64,000 nucleotides of DNA, from NCBI GenBank assembly GCA_903832775.1, contig CAILCX010000004.1, positions 1-64,000 on the forward strand, written 5' to 3'. Origin of the DNA: an uncultured Methylobacter sp. (lineage in GTDB: Bacteria > Pseudomonadota > Gammaproteobacteria > Methylococcales > Methylomonadaceae). Position numbers and translations under genes: made by a program. Numbering within the stretch: position 1 is the stretch's first letter; every line of letters starts with the position of its first letter. Positions 17,401 through 24,735 of this stretch are shown here, piece after piece. The notes below the pieces were generated by a model. That model did not search any database and had not been told where the DNA came from. It saw nothing but the letters and a program-made list of their open reading frames with translations.

Positions 17401-18012
17401 ATCGCGGTGCGCAAATACCAGCGTATCGTCGATCATGGCCCGGATTTGATCGTCTTCCAGCAAAGTGATTTTGTTGACTTCGTGAGACGTTCTAAAGCCG
17501 TCAAAAAAATGTAAGAACGGTATTCTTGCTTTTAAGGTAACCGCTTGCGACACTAACGCCATATCATGCGCTTCCTGTACATTACTGGAAGCCAGCAATG
17601 CAAAGCCAGTCATACGCACACTCATCACATCCTGATGATCGCCAAAAATAGACAAGCCCTGCGTCGCAAGCGAACGTGCCGCGACATGAATGACGGTGGA
17701 GGTCAGTTCCCCGGCAATTTTGTACATATTAGGGATCATTAACAACAAACCCTGCGAAGCGGTAAAGGTTGTTGCCAAAGCACCGGTTTGCAAGGCGCCG
17801 TGTAAAGCCCCAGCCGCTCCGCCTTCGCTTTGCATTTCGGCAATGGTCGGAATGCCACCCCAAAGATTGGTTTTATGCTCTGTCGTCCATTGGTCGCAAA
17901 ACTCGGCCATGGAAGAAGAAGGCGTGATAGGGTAAATTGCACAGACCTCGTTGGTTCTGTAGGCAACATAGGCAGCCGCTTCGCCGCCGTCGATCGTAAC
18001 TTGTTTGGCCAT
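14431..18012 (-). CDS. nifJ: Pyruvate:ferredoxin (flavodoxin) oxidoreductase, single-chain NifJ type
   Basis: A 1193-residue fused-domain PFOR. It oxidises pyruvate and CoA to acetyl-CoA and CO2, passing electrons to ferredoxin or flavodoxin. In order it has the N-terminal pyruvate-binding domain (IYPITPSSSMAE), the transketolase-C-like domain, the EKR region (MTGRR-type TGMGRRINTVMQTCFF), two [4Fe-4S] motifs (CIQCGNCSAVC, about 693-703; CTGCGLCVKAC, about 749-759), and the TPP domain with CSGCGETPY and GDGWAYDIDYGG. The ATG at 18012 has AGGAGA seven bases upstream; a TTG at 18045 would overlap the upstream gene. It lies 22 bp after the GltD-like gene in one operon. Full length and intact. 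Confidence 0.95.
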   Translation of the reverse strand: MAKQVTIDGGEAAAYVAYRTNEVCAIYPITPSSSMAEFCDQWTTEHKTNLWGGIPTIAEMQSEGGAAGALHGALQTGALATTFTASQGLLLMIPNMYKIAGELTSTVIHVAARSLATQGLSIFGDHQDVMSVRMTGFALLASSNVQEAHDMALVSQAVTLKARIPFLHFFDGFRTSHEVNKITLLEDDQIRAMIDDTLVFAHRDRALNPDKPMMRGTAQNPDTYFQSRESSNIYYERTVDIFDQVLKQFEMVTGRSYKAFEYFGSPTAELLIILMGSGVETAVSTAKVLNEKGANVGVLKVRLYRPFNTKNFLAALPDSVRHIAVLDRTKEPGSSGEPLYKDVITELSQAFARGELKTMPRIIGGRYGLSSKEFTPSMVARVYQELQADQPKNGFTIGINDDVTFTSLEVTEHLDIEPDNVVRALFYGLGADGTVGANKNSIKIIGDDPLYFAQGYFVYDSKKAGSQTVSHLRFGPEPIEAPYLIESASFVACHDFNFIETTDILARAKPGATFLLNSPFDADQIWDQLPIHLQQEMLDKAIDFYVIDAVKVARQTGMGRRINTVMQTCFFALSGVMPKDAAIEKIKHYAEKTYARKGAEVVQKNFEAIDQSLANLHKVSLPSKVTALVDTRAGKFAKAPQFVQEVTAEMIAGRGDWIPISFLPVDGTYPTGTTQWEKRNIAQDIPIWESDVCIQCGNCSAVCPHAAIRAKFYTKSCLEQAPQGFKTANVTSRGFPDTRYTLQVFPEDCTGCGLCVKACPAVSETDASLKAINMTPKAKHMEVEKNAVAFFESLPYNDRARVDFSNIRGVQFLQPLFEFSSSCSGCGETPYLKMISQLFGDRILAANATGCSSIYGGNLPTTPWSKNDEGKGPAWSNSLFEDNAEFGYGFRLTTDQHVSMARRLITELREQLDVTLVDEILAAPQSQESEIRQQRKRVVQLREQLEKLDLPKARELLSIIDHFVRRSIWIIGGDGWAYDIDYGGIDQVLSTGSDVNILVMDTEVYSNTGGQASKSTPIGAVAKFASGGKMTAKKDLALQAIAYGNVYVARIALGASPQQALQAFREAEAYNGPSLIIAYSPCIAHGINLENGLEQQELAVKSGYWPLYRYNPTLRGMGKNPFVLDSLRPTIPLKDYAYNEIRYSSLRLTNLEQADKLMTFAQKVVNQKWALYEEMATRDEHEFLPDMRITRKI

Positions 18013-18034
18013 GGTAAATCTCCTGGCAATGCGC

Positions 18035-19651
18035 TTATTTATCAATCATGTGAATGGCAGCAGTCGGGCATTGCAACGTGCAAGCCGTACAACCGGTACA
18101 GACACTATAATTGACCGAGTAATATTTTCCTTTGCCTAGCTTGAGTATCGCGCCTTCCGGGCAAGCACCATAGCAACCGTCACATTGGAAACAGTTGCCG
18201 CAAGAATAACAACGACTGGCTTCGTAAGTAGCTTCTTCCAGCGTCAGTCCCCCCAACACTTCGTCAAAGTTTTTGTTACGGATTTGCGGCGACATGGTTG
18301 GTTGTTCAGACTGCACGGCATCAGTGCTGTACCAAAGATTCAGCTCTTCGTGCAGGACAATATGTTTCTTGGCGGGATGCTGATATTGAGTGCCACGCAA
18401 GTAGGCGTCGATATTTCTTGCGGCTTTTTTGCCGTGTCCGGTGGCAATAGTAACGGTGCGCAAACTGGGCACCATATCACCACCAGCAAAAACGCCTTGT
18501 GCGGCGGTCATCATATGGTCGTTAACCGGAACCACGCCATCACTTTGAGCATCAATTTCCGGAAAGGTTTTTAATAATTCGGAATCGATATTTTGCCCTA
18601 GCGCCAAAATCAAAGTATCGACTTCAATGATTTCAAACTCGCCACTGGGTTGTGGGCGACCCGCGTCATCCAGCTTCATAATTTCAACCTGGATATGGCT
18701 ACCATCAATGCCTACAATGGAGCGCAACCAATGAAACACCACGCCTTCTTCCATGGCTTCGGCCGCTTCAAAATCATGCGCCGGCATGTTTTTACGGTCA
18801 CGCCGATAAATGACCATAGTTTCCGCACCCAGTCGTTTAGCGGTTCGCGCGGCATCCATTGCAGTATTGCCGCCGCCATAAACAGCAACCCTTTTGCCTA
18901 GATTGGACGCTTTGCCCAATCCGATGTTGCGCAGAAAAGTCACTGCATCCCGGGTGTCGCTTTCACGATATAAAGGTATATCAATCGAACGTCCAATATG
19001 GGCGCCGACCGCTACAAAAACCGCATCAAATTTACCCGCTTCCTTTTCGGCTCGCAGGTTTTCAACTTTATGATTCAAGGTGATTGTTACGCCCATATCG
19101 GCAATACGTTTCACTTCAGCGGCCAACACTTCACGCGGCAAGCGATAAGACGGAATACCAAAGTGCATCATGCCGCCCGCTATCGGCCCAGCATCTCTGA
19201 TTTCAACGCCGTGGCCCAAACGGGCAAGATGATAGGCAGCCGACAAACCACTAGGCCCTGCGCCGACTACCAACACACGCTTGTTGGATTTTTCACCGAC
19301 AATTTTAGGTGTCCAGCCCTGTTCAAATGCCATGTCGCCCAGAAAACGCTCAACCGCATGGATACTCACTGCGCCATCCACAACCACCCGATTGCAGGAG
19401 GACTCACAAGGATGGTAACAAACACGGCCATGAATGGCAGGCATCGGATTGCTTTCCAGTAATAAATTCCAGGCTTCCTCAAACCGTTTGGAATGCGCCA
19501 AATCGAGCCAGCCCTGGATATTTTCACCGGCCGGACACGCGTTATTACACGGCGGCAAATAGTTTTCGTAAACCGGCATACGCCGTTGCAGTGGCCCCGT
19601 ACCTGAACTCAAGGTCAGATCGGGGGGATTGGTCATATCGTGGTGATTCAT
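18035..19651 (-). CDS. GltD-like NAD(P)-dependent flavoprotein with C-terminal ferredoxin domain
   Basis: A 538-residue protein. An N-terminal Cys-rich Fer4_20 domain (C35, C39, C78, C82, C86) precedes an FAD fold (GAGPSG, 130-135) and an NAD(P) fold (GGGNTAMDAAR, 259-269), as in glutamate synthase small subunits. Unlike GltD, it ends in a two-cluster ferredoxin: C487, C490, C493 and C497, then C518, C521, C524 and C528, plus extra C481 and C484. No GltB is nearby. Encoded directly upstream of PFOR, it probably moves electrons between ferredoxin and NAD(P)H. A GAGGG sits about ten bases before the ATG. Confidence 0.88.
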   Translation of the reverse strand: MNHHDMTNPPDLTLSSGTGPLQRRMPVYENYLPPCNNACPAGENIQGWLDLAHSKRFEEAWNLLLESNPMPAIHGRVCYHPCESSCNRVVVDGAVSIHAVERFLGDMAFEQGWTPKIVGEKSNKRVLVVGAGPSGLSAAYHLARLGHGVEIRDAGPIAGGMMHFGIPSYRLPREVLAAEVKRIADMGVTITLNHKVENLRAEKEAGKFDAVFVAVGAHIGRSIDIPLYRESDTRDAVTFLRNIGLGKASNLGKRVAVYGGGNTAMDAARTAKRLGAETMVIYRRDRKNMPAHDFEAAEAMEEGVVFHWLRSIVGIDGSHIQVEIMKLDDAGRPQPSGEFEIIEVDTLILALGQNIDSELLKTFPEIDAQSDGVVPVNDHMMTAAQGVFAGGDMVPSLRTVTIATGHGKKAARNIDAYLRGTQYQHPAKKHIVLHEELNLWYSTDAVQSEQPTMSPQIRNKNFDEVLGGLTLEEATYEASRCYSCGNCFQCDGCYGACPEGAILKLGKGKYYSVNYSVCTGCTACTLQCPTAAIHMIDK

Positions 19652-20130
19652 AGCTGCTTAACCCTCAGTTGTGTTCAGGTTTATTGCCATTCATTAATCT
19701 GCAATGGCCAGTCATTCAGAAACTTTAATATTTAGATGTAGTCGTTTTATGCTCACTGATCAATTGGCCAGAAGAGCCGAAATAGATTAACCAAGCCGTA
19801 GCGATAGCTTAAAAACCCTGATTTGAAACTAAAACCCCAAGTTTGGCAAGCTAAATTACTTAGTCATTTTAGAATTTGATTTTGGGGATATGGTTGACTG
19901 GTAAAAAATACGTCAAGTCGAATCAAACGTAAGCTCTGATCCACTAAAGCTGGCTAAATGCATAAGGAATTTTTTGACTGAAACACTTAATTCAAATTCA
20001 TGGAAAATATTAAAGGCCATTTTCCAAAAGGCAGCTGAAGAATATAAACTTGCAATATAACCACCCAACACGAAATATGCACAACGCATGAGTTAAAATA
20101 ATACAAGTCATCTATTTTATGATGATTTTT
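19652..20130. other. Intergenic region upstream of the GltD-like/PFOR operon
   Basis: 479 bp without a convincing gene. It contains a short hairpin (TGGAAAAT at 20001-20008 and its complement at 20019-20026). The part nearest 19651 should hold the promoter of the PFOR operon. I see no FNR-like or other recognisable operator. Confidence 0.5.
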
Positions 20131-20724
20131 TTATTCCTTTAGCCAAAAGGTCATGGGTTTAGGTGTTTCGTCGGCTTCATCCAAATCCTTCCAGGTATAA
20201 GTCGTTGCCAATTCTGGATGCTTGACGTAGCCGCGTTTATTCCAAAATTGATCCAGTGGCACATAATTGGCTGGTCGCCTTGGATGATCTGCCGGTCTTT
20301 CTACACAACAAAAACAAATATGTTTAAAGCCACCCAAATCCTCGGCATGGGCCTCTCTTTGCTCAAAAAACCGGACACCAATTCCTAAACCACGATAATT
20401 TTTATTGAGCACTGATTCACTACAATAAAAAATATCGTCAAGATTGTAGCCGTTTTCAACAAAGGGTTTTTTTAACTGTTCAGTCTCATGCTTCATTGGA
20501 ATTGCAGTCGATGCACCAACCACTTTATCGCCATCAAAAGCGATGACGATAACGCTTTCCGTGCAATCTATATAGGTTTGTAAATATTTCTTCTCATACT
20601 CAAAATCGCCATCGTACAAATACGGAAAGTCGCGAAACACTTCGATTCTGAGTCGGGCAAGTTCCGGAATGAATTGTTCCAAAGCTTCTCCACTCCATCT
20701 TTCTATACGAATATTTTTGGCCAT
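20131..20724 (-). CDS. GNAT family N-acetyltransferase
   Basis: A 197-residue single-domain protein with a GNAT fold. The beta4 strand and acetyl-CoA loop are at about 104-120 (CSESVLNKNYRGLGIGVRFF, the Q/RxxGxG/A-type motif being YRGLGIG). FCCVERPADHPRRPANY lies where substrate-binding residues are expected. The substrate cannot be inferred. It stands alone between the PFOR operon and the divergent GH17 gene. ATG at 20724. Confidence 0.8.
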   Translation of the reverse strand: MAKNIRIERWSGEALEQFIPELARLRIEVFRDFPYLYDGDFEYEKKYLQTYIDCTESVIVIAFDGDKVVGASTAIPMKHETEQLKKPFVENGYNLDDIFYCSESVLNKNYRGLGIGVRFFEQREAHAEDLGGFKHICFCCVERPADHPRRPANYVPLDQFWNKRGYVKHPELATTYTWKDLDEADETPKPMTFWLKE

Positions 20725-20917
20725 AATGATACGAAGAAAAAATCGTGCATTCTATCCGAATGCCAATAATTTGCGTAGCTTTAGCTTTAAAAAACCAATA
20801 ACTCGCAGTCCGTTGCGTTTTCAAAGTATTACAATTATGAGATGATGGTCATAGATACACGGGATGTGCGGAAGATTCCACGCCTCATTAAACACCTCTG
20901 ACTTAACTCTAATCTTT

Positions 20918-22615
20918 ATGAAAACTGCTGCAACCACTTTTTTAATTATCTTGCTTACCGGTTTACTGGGTTGGGTGACTAATTTGCCCCAGGATGTTGG
21001 CGCTGATGTGCCATCAGGAAAACTGAACAGCCTCTCATTTGCGCCGTTTCGTGAAGGACAGGGACCGATTGATAAGAAATTCCCAACCGCCGAACAAATT
21101 GACTCAGACTTGCGCCTGATGGGTGAAAAAACCCACTCAATTCGGACTTATGCCAGTGCCGAAGGCAGTATGCCGGAGATTCCTGCACTGGCAAGAAAAC
21201 ATGGCTTAAAGATGATCCAGGGCGCCTGGCTTGGTGGCTTAAAAACGGATAATAAAATAGAAATAGACGAAGTTATTCGCTCAGCCAATGCAAATCCGGA
21301 TGTCGTGAATCGGGTTATGGTGGGCAATGAAGTTTTGTTACGCGGAGATTTGAAACCGGAACAGTTAATCGAATATATCAGAGAGGTTAAGAAATCGGTT
21401 AAACAACCGGTTTCTTATGCCGACGTTTGGTCTATGTACATGAAGTACCCAGAATTAATCAAAGAGGTGGATTTTATTACCATCCATATTTTACCTTATT
21501 GGGAAGATGAACCAATCACTGTGGAACAGGCACCAGCACATATTGAACGCATCTTTAAACAAGTTCAAAAAGAAGCTGAAGCCATTGCGCCTGGCAAACG
21601 TATTTTAATTGGCGAATCCGGATGGCCAGGTGAAGGTCGTCAACGTGGTTGGTCGGTGCCCAGCGTGGTTAATGAAGCTAAATTTATTCGCGCCTTAATT
21701 GAAGTGGCCACTAAAAACGGCTTTGATTACAACATCGTCGAGGCCTTTAACCAATCCTGGAAAAGCGAACTGGAAGGCGTTGTGGGTGCAAACTGGGGGC
21801 TTTATTCGGTTGATCGTAAGGAAGTTTTTCCCTTAACCGGCAAAGTTTATGAAAACCCTGACTGGTTAAACAGCATCATCGCTTCCGCAGTGCTTTTACT
21901 CATTATCGTTGCTTATAGCTGGAAACGGTTACAGGTTTTATCCTGGATGCGAGTTGCGATTTTTTTGGTGTTCGCGCAAACACTAACCTGGTTGCTGGTA
22001 ACTATGGTTGAACATCTCTGGTACACCAGTTATAGCGACTGGCAACGCTTTACTACCCTTTTAATTGTCGGCTTAAATGCCATAATGGCAGGTTTGATTT
22101 TGCAACGCGGCTATGGTCTTTTGGGCAATCAAACCATTAATCGAAAATTTGGCGCCTGGTTATATACTTTATTCATTCTATTTGCTAGCTATGCTGCTTA
22201 TAAAACCTTTGGCCTGGCGGTCAACGGGCGTTATATCAGCTTTCCCACCGAGGCAGTATTTATTCCGGTTGTCGGAACTTTTGGCTTAATGATCTTCAGT
22301 TATTTGACCGAACAATCTTGGTCCTTTAAAAACATGGAAATCAATCGTCTGACAGGCCACCTAAAACCCAAAGCGGAACAAGATAAAATTATTGGTTACA
22401 GTCTGGTTGTTGTAGGCCTGTTGCTGATAATCTGGGAAACCAAAGCTTTTATAGTTAGCCGCGACTTCATCCAGGCTTATCCTGATCTTATCGAAAGAAC
22501 AGGCATAGCTTTAGTGTTTTCGGCAACCAATTGTCAATTGGTGATATGGCTAATGAGTCTTGCCATGTTGGCATTACCCTTACTGATAAATGAGGACAAA
22601 AAGAACTTATCGTAA
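20918..22615 (+). CDS. Membrane-bound glycoside hydrolase family 17-like protein
   Basis: A 565-residue protein with an N-terminal membrane helix (about 5-20), an extracytoplasmic GH17-type domain (about 35-320) and a C-terminal block of several TMs (about 325-560). The GH17 catalytic pair is visible: the acid/base in VGNEVLLRG (E138) and the nucleophile in IGESGWPG (E233). Related proteins occur with beta-glucan synthases and act as beta-1,3-glucanases or transglycosylases. No glycosyltransferase-2 partner is adjacent. The start is uncertain: the ATG at 20918 places the membrane helix at the N-terminus, and an ATG at 20864 adds 18 residues; neither has a good ribosome site. Confidence 0.8.
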   Translation: MKTAATTFLIILLTGLLGWVTNLPQDVGADVPSGKLNSLSFAPFREGQGPIDKKFPTAEQIDSDLRLMGEKTHSIRTYASAEGSMPEIPALARKHGLKMIQGAWLGGLKTDNKIEIDEVIRSANANPDVVNRVMVGNEVLLRGDLKPEQLIEYIREVKKSVKQPVSYADVWSMYMKYPELIKEVDFITIHILPYWEDEPITVEQAPAHIERIFKQVQKEAEAIAPGKRILIGESGWPGEGRQRGWSVPSVVNEAKFIRALIEVATKNGFDYNIVEAFNQSWKSELEGVVGANWGLYSVDRKEVFPLTGKVYENPDWLNSIIASAVLLLIIVAYSWKRLQVLSWMRVAIFLVFAQTLTWLLVTMVEHLWYTSYSDWQRFTTLLIVGLNAIMAGLILQRGYGLLGNQTINRKFGAWLYTLFILFASYAAYKTFGLAVNGRYISFPTEAVFIPVVGTFGLMIFSYLTEQSWSFKNMEINRLTGHLKPKAEQDKIIGYSLVVVGLLLIIWETKAFIVSRDFIQAYPDLIERTGIALVFSATNCQLVIWLMSLAMLALPLLINEDKKNLS

Positions 22616-22649
22616 TAATAAAGTTATCGTGAGTATGACTTTGAAAAAC

Positions 22650-22676
22650 CGGAAGTATCAATAACGGCTACTTCCG
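22650..22676 (-). terminator. Intrinsic terminator for the J-domain gene
   Basis: An 8-bp stem (CGGAAGTA at 22650-22657 and TACTTCCG at 22669-22676) followed on the minus strand by GGTTTTTC. One arm overlaps the last codons of the J-domain gene. It lies between convergent genes and may also slow plus-strand transcripts. Confidence 0.65.
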
Positions 22677-23666
22677 CTCTTTCTCCAACTTTTTTAAAGC
22701 AAGCACAGCTTCCGCCAAACCTTGATTGGCCGCCTTACGGTATAAATCCGCCGCTTGTTTTTTATTTTTTTCTACACCGACACCCTTTTCAAAAACACCA
22801 CCAAGACTGTATTGCGCCTGGGCATGTCCTTGCTCAGCCGCTTTGCTGTACCAGGATAAGGCAATTTTATTATCTTGAGCTACGCCCTGCCCTTTTGCAT
22901 ACATTTGGCCCAGGTTATATTGCGCAATACTATCGCCCTGTTGAGCAGCCCTGTAACACCAGTCAACGGCTGTATTATAGTTCTGCTCCACGCCTTTACC
23001 CGTCGCATACATAAAACCCAATTTTGTCTGGGCTTCGGCATTGCCTTGCACGGCTAACTGCGAATAAAGGCTAAAGGCGTTTGTCATTTCTCCTTGCTTA
23101 ACCAATTGATTGGCTGATGCTAAGAGCTCTGAAATCTCTTGAGCTGTTTGTATTTTGGGAGCTGGCGTTGGTTCCGGGGCATAAATATAGTCTTTATTTA
23201 TTGCTAACAAGCTCGCCACAACAATCACAAAACCAACAAACCCAAATATTTTTTTTGAGGCAGTGACTGTCATTTTTACCCCTAACTGATTAAGAAAAAC
23301 ACGTAAATTTGCCCAGTTATTTTTGATGCCTGTAAAAAAATCGGCCGGGTAGCTTTTTTGTTCAACGTCTGGTAATGCCAGGTAAGCTTTTTTAAACGTG
23401 TCCATTATCCGTTGGGCTTCAAACGAGGCGTATTCTTTTTCTTTCTTGAGTATCCACTGATCGTGCTCGTCTCTCTTATCGGAGTCTGATAAAATCGCAT
23501 AAGCACCATTGATGTCTTTTATGATACGAAGCGCTTCATTTAACCCGCCTGAATACTTATCAGGATGATAATTTTGAGATAACGCCTTATAAGCTGCTTT
23601 TATAACGCTTAATGGCGCATTTCTCGATACACTCAAAGTATCATAATGAGTTTTAAACTTAGCCAT
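22668..23666 (-). CDS. J-domain protein with one TM helix and Sel1 repeats
   Basis: A 332-residue protein: N-terminal J-domain (about 5-70, HPD at 34-36), a linker, one transmembrane helix (about 140-156), and a C-terminal region with three Sel1-like repeats plus a partial fourth (about 205-325; A-x-x-x-L-G-x-M-Y-x-x-G-x-G-V type). The J-domain would stimulate a cytoplasmic DnaK, while the Sel1 repeats lie across the membrane and bind protein partners. No DnaK is encoded nearby. It has its own terminator. The function is unknown beyond membrane-linked co-chaperone. Confidence 0.83.
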   Translation of the reverse strand: MAKFKTHYDTLSVSRNAPLSVIKAAYKALSQNYHPDKYSGGLNEALRIIKDINGAYAILSDSDKRDEHDQWILKKEKEYASFEAQRIMDTFKKAYLALPDVEQKSYPADFFTGIKNNWANLRVFLNQLGVKMTVTASKKIFGFVGFVIVVASLLAINKDYIYAPEPTPAPKIQTAQEISELLASANQLVKQGEMTNAFSLYSQLAVQGNAEAQTKLGFMYATGKGVEQNYNTAVDWCYRAAQQGDSIAQYNLGQMYAKGQGVAQDNKIALSWYSKAAEQGHAQAQYSLGGVFEKGVGVEKNKKQAADLYRKAANQGLAEAVLALKKLEKERK

Positions 23667-23757
23667 AAGTATGGACTTGCTAAATTTCCAAATTAATACG
23701 GTACAAAATTTTGCGTCGCTATAAAATCAAATTTTGATATAACTATCAGGACAGTAC

Positions 23758-24591
23758 TTACTGATCAACAAGCTTTATTTGGCTTTTATCAACAGTAATT
23801 AATTGATCTTTATAAAGCGCACCTATCGCTTGTTTAAATACTTTTTTACTGACCCCAAAACTTGCATAAATCGCTTCTGGAGGACTTTTATCACCCAACA
23901 TCAAGACACCGTCATTGGCTTTAAGTTTGGCAACAATGGTATCTGTAAGCGATAAGACCTTGCCATAACCCGGCTCATGTAGACTTAAGTCAATTTTGTG
24001 ATCTTCGCGTATCTGCTTAATATAGCCATCGATTTTCTGGCCTTTTCTGACAGGTTGATACAATTCATTTTGATATAACATCCCCCAATGGCTGTTATTA
24101 ATGATGGCTTTAATGCCCAAGTCCGAGGTGCCGGCAATAATTAGCGACACTTTTTGACCCACTTCAAAGTCTTCAGATTCATCGCTCAGAAATTTATCAA
24201 TCTTGGTGGTCGCTGCAAGACGGTTTTGATCGTCGAGAAACACTTTAACCAGATAAGACCGACCTACTTCCATCTCATGGTATTGCTCGCCAAATGGAAC
24301 CAATAAATCTTTAGGCAAACCCCAATCCAGAAACGCGCCAACATAATTTAGCGAAACCACTTTCATCCAGGCGATATCATCGACCTGAGCTAGCGGTTTT
24401 CTACTGGTTGCGGCAAGATGTCCCTCAGAATCCACGTAAACAAACACATCGAGGCTATCACCAACCTGGCAATTAGCAGGTAGTCTTCTATCTGCCAACA
24501 ACACTTTTCCAGAGGTTCCATCATCCAGATAGACATCAGCGCCTTGTTGTTTAACTACGTTCAGCTTATTGATTTTGCCGATATTGATCAT
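23758..24591 (-). CDS. CvfB/YitL-like S1 RNA-binding protein
   Basis: A 277-residue protein with the layout of the CvfB family: several S1-like OB domains (for example MKVVSLNYVGAFLDWGLPKDLLVPFGEQ, shown in parts as VGAFLDWGLPKDLLVPF) and a C-terminal winged-helix domain (IYASFGVSKKVFKQAIGALY). CvfB proteins bind RNA and affect virulence or translation in Firmicutes; in proteobacteria the role is unclear. It lies 144 bp after RapA on the same strand and may be a separate unit. ATG at 24591. Confidence 0.8.
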   Translation of the reverse strand: MINIGKINKLNVVKQQGADVYLDDGTSGKVLLADRRLPANCQVGDSLDVFVYVDSEGHLAATSRKPLAQVDDIAWMKVVSLNYVGAFLDWGLPKDLLVPFGEQYHEMEVGRSYLVKVFLDDQNRLAATTKIDKFLSDESEDFEVGQKVSLIIAGTSDLGIKAIINNSHWGMLYQNELYQPVRKGQKIDGYIKQIREDHKIDLSLHEPGYGKVLSLTDTIVAKLKANDGVLMLGDKSPPEAIYASFGVSKKVFKQAIGALYKDQLITVDKSQIKLVDQ

Positions 24592-24735
24592 AATTTATTG
24601 GATAGATTTTGAGATTAATTGATATCCATCGCTTATACAGCAATAAACCTTTTTAATTCACCACTAACGCACAAAGAAAACTTCGTACTTTTAATGGTGA
24701 ATCTTTTTAGCATTGTTTCCGGTAATTATTCAGTA

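Noticed and set aside
18998-19653. ORFs of 114-154 codons opposite the GltD-like gene
   Set aside because: Antisense shadows of a gene with clear FAD, NAD and Fe-S motifs.
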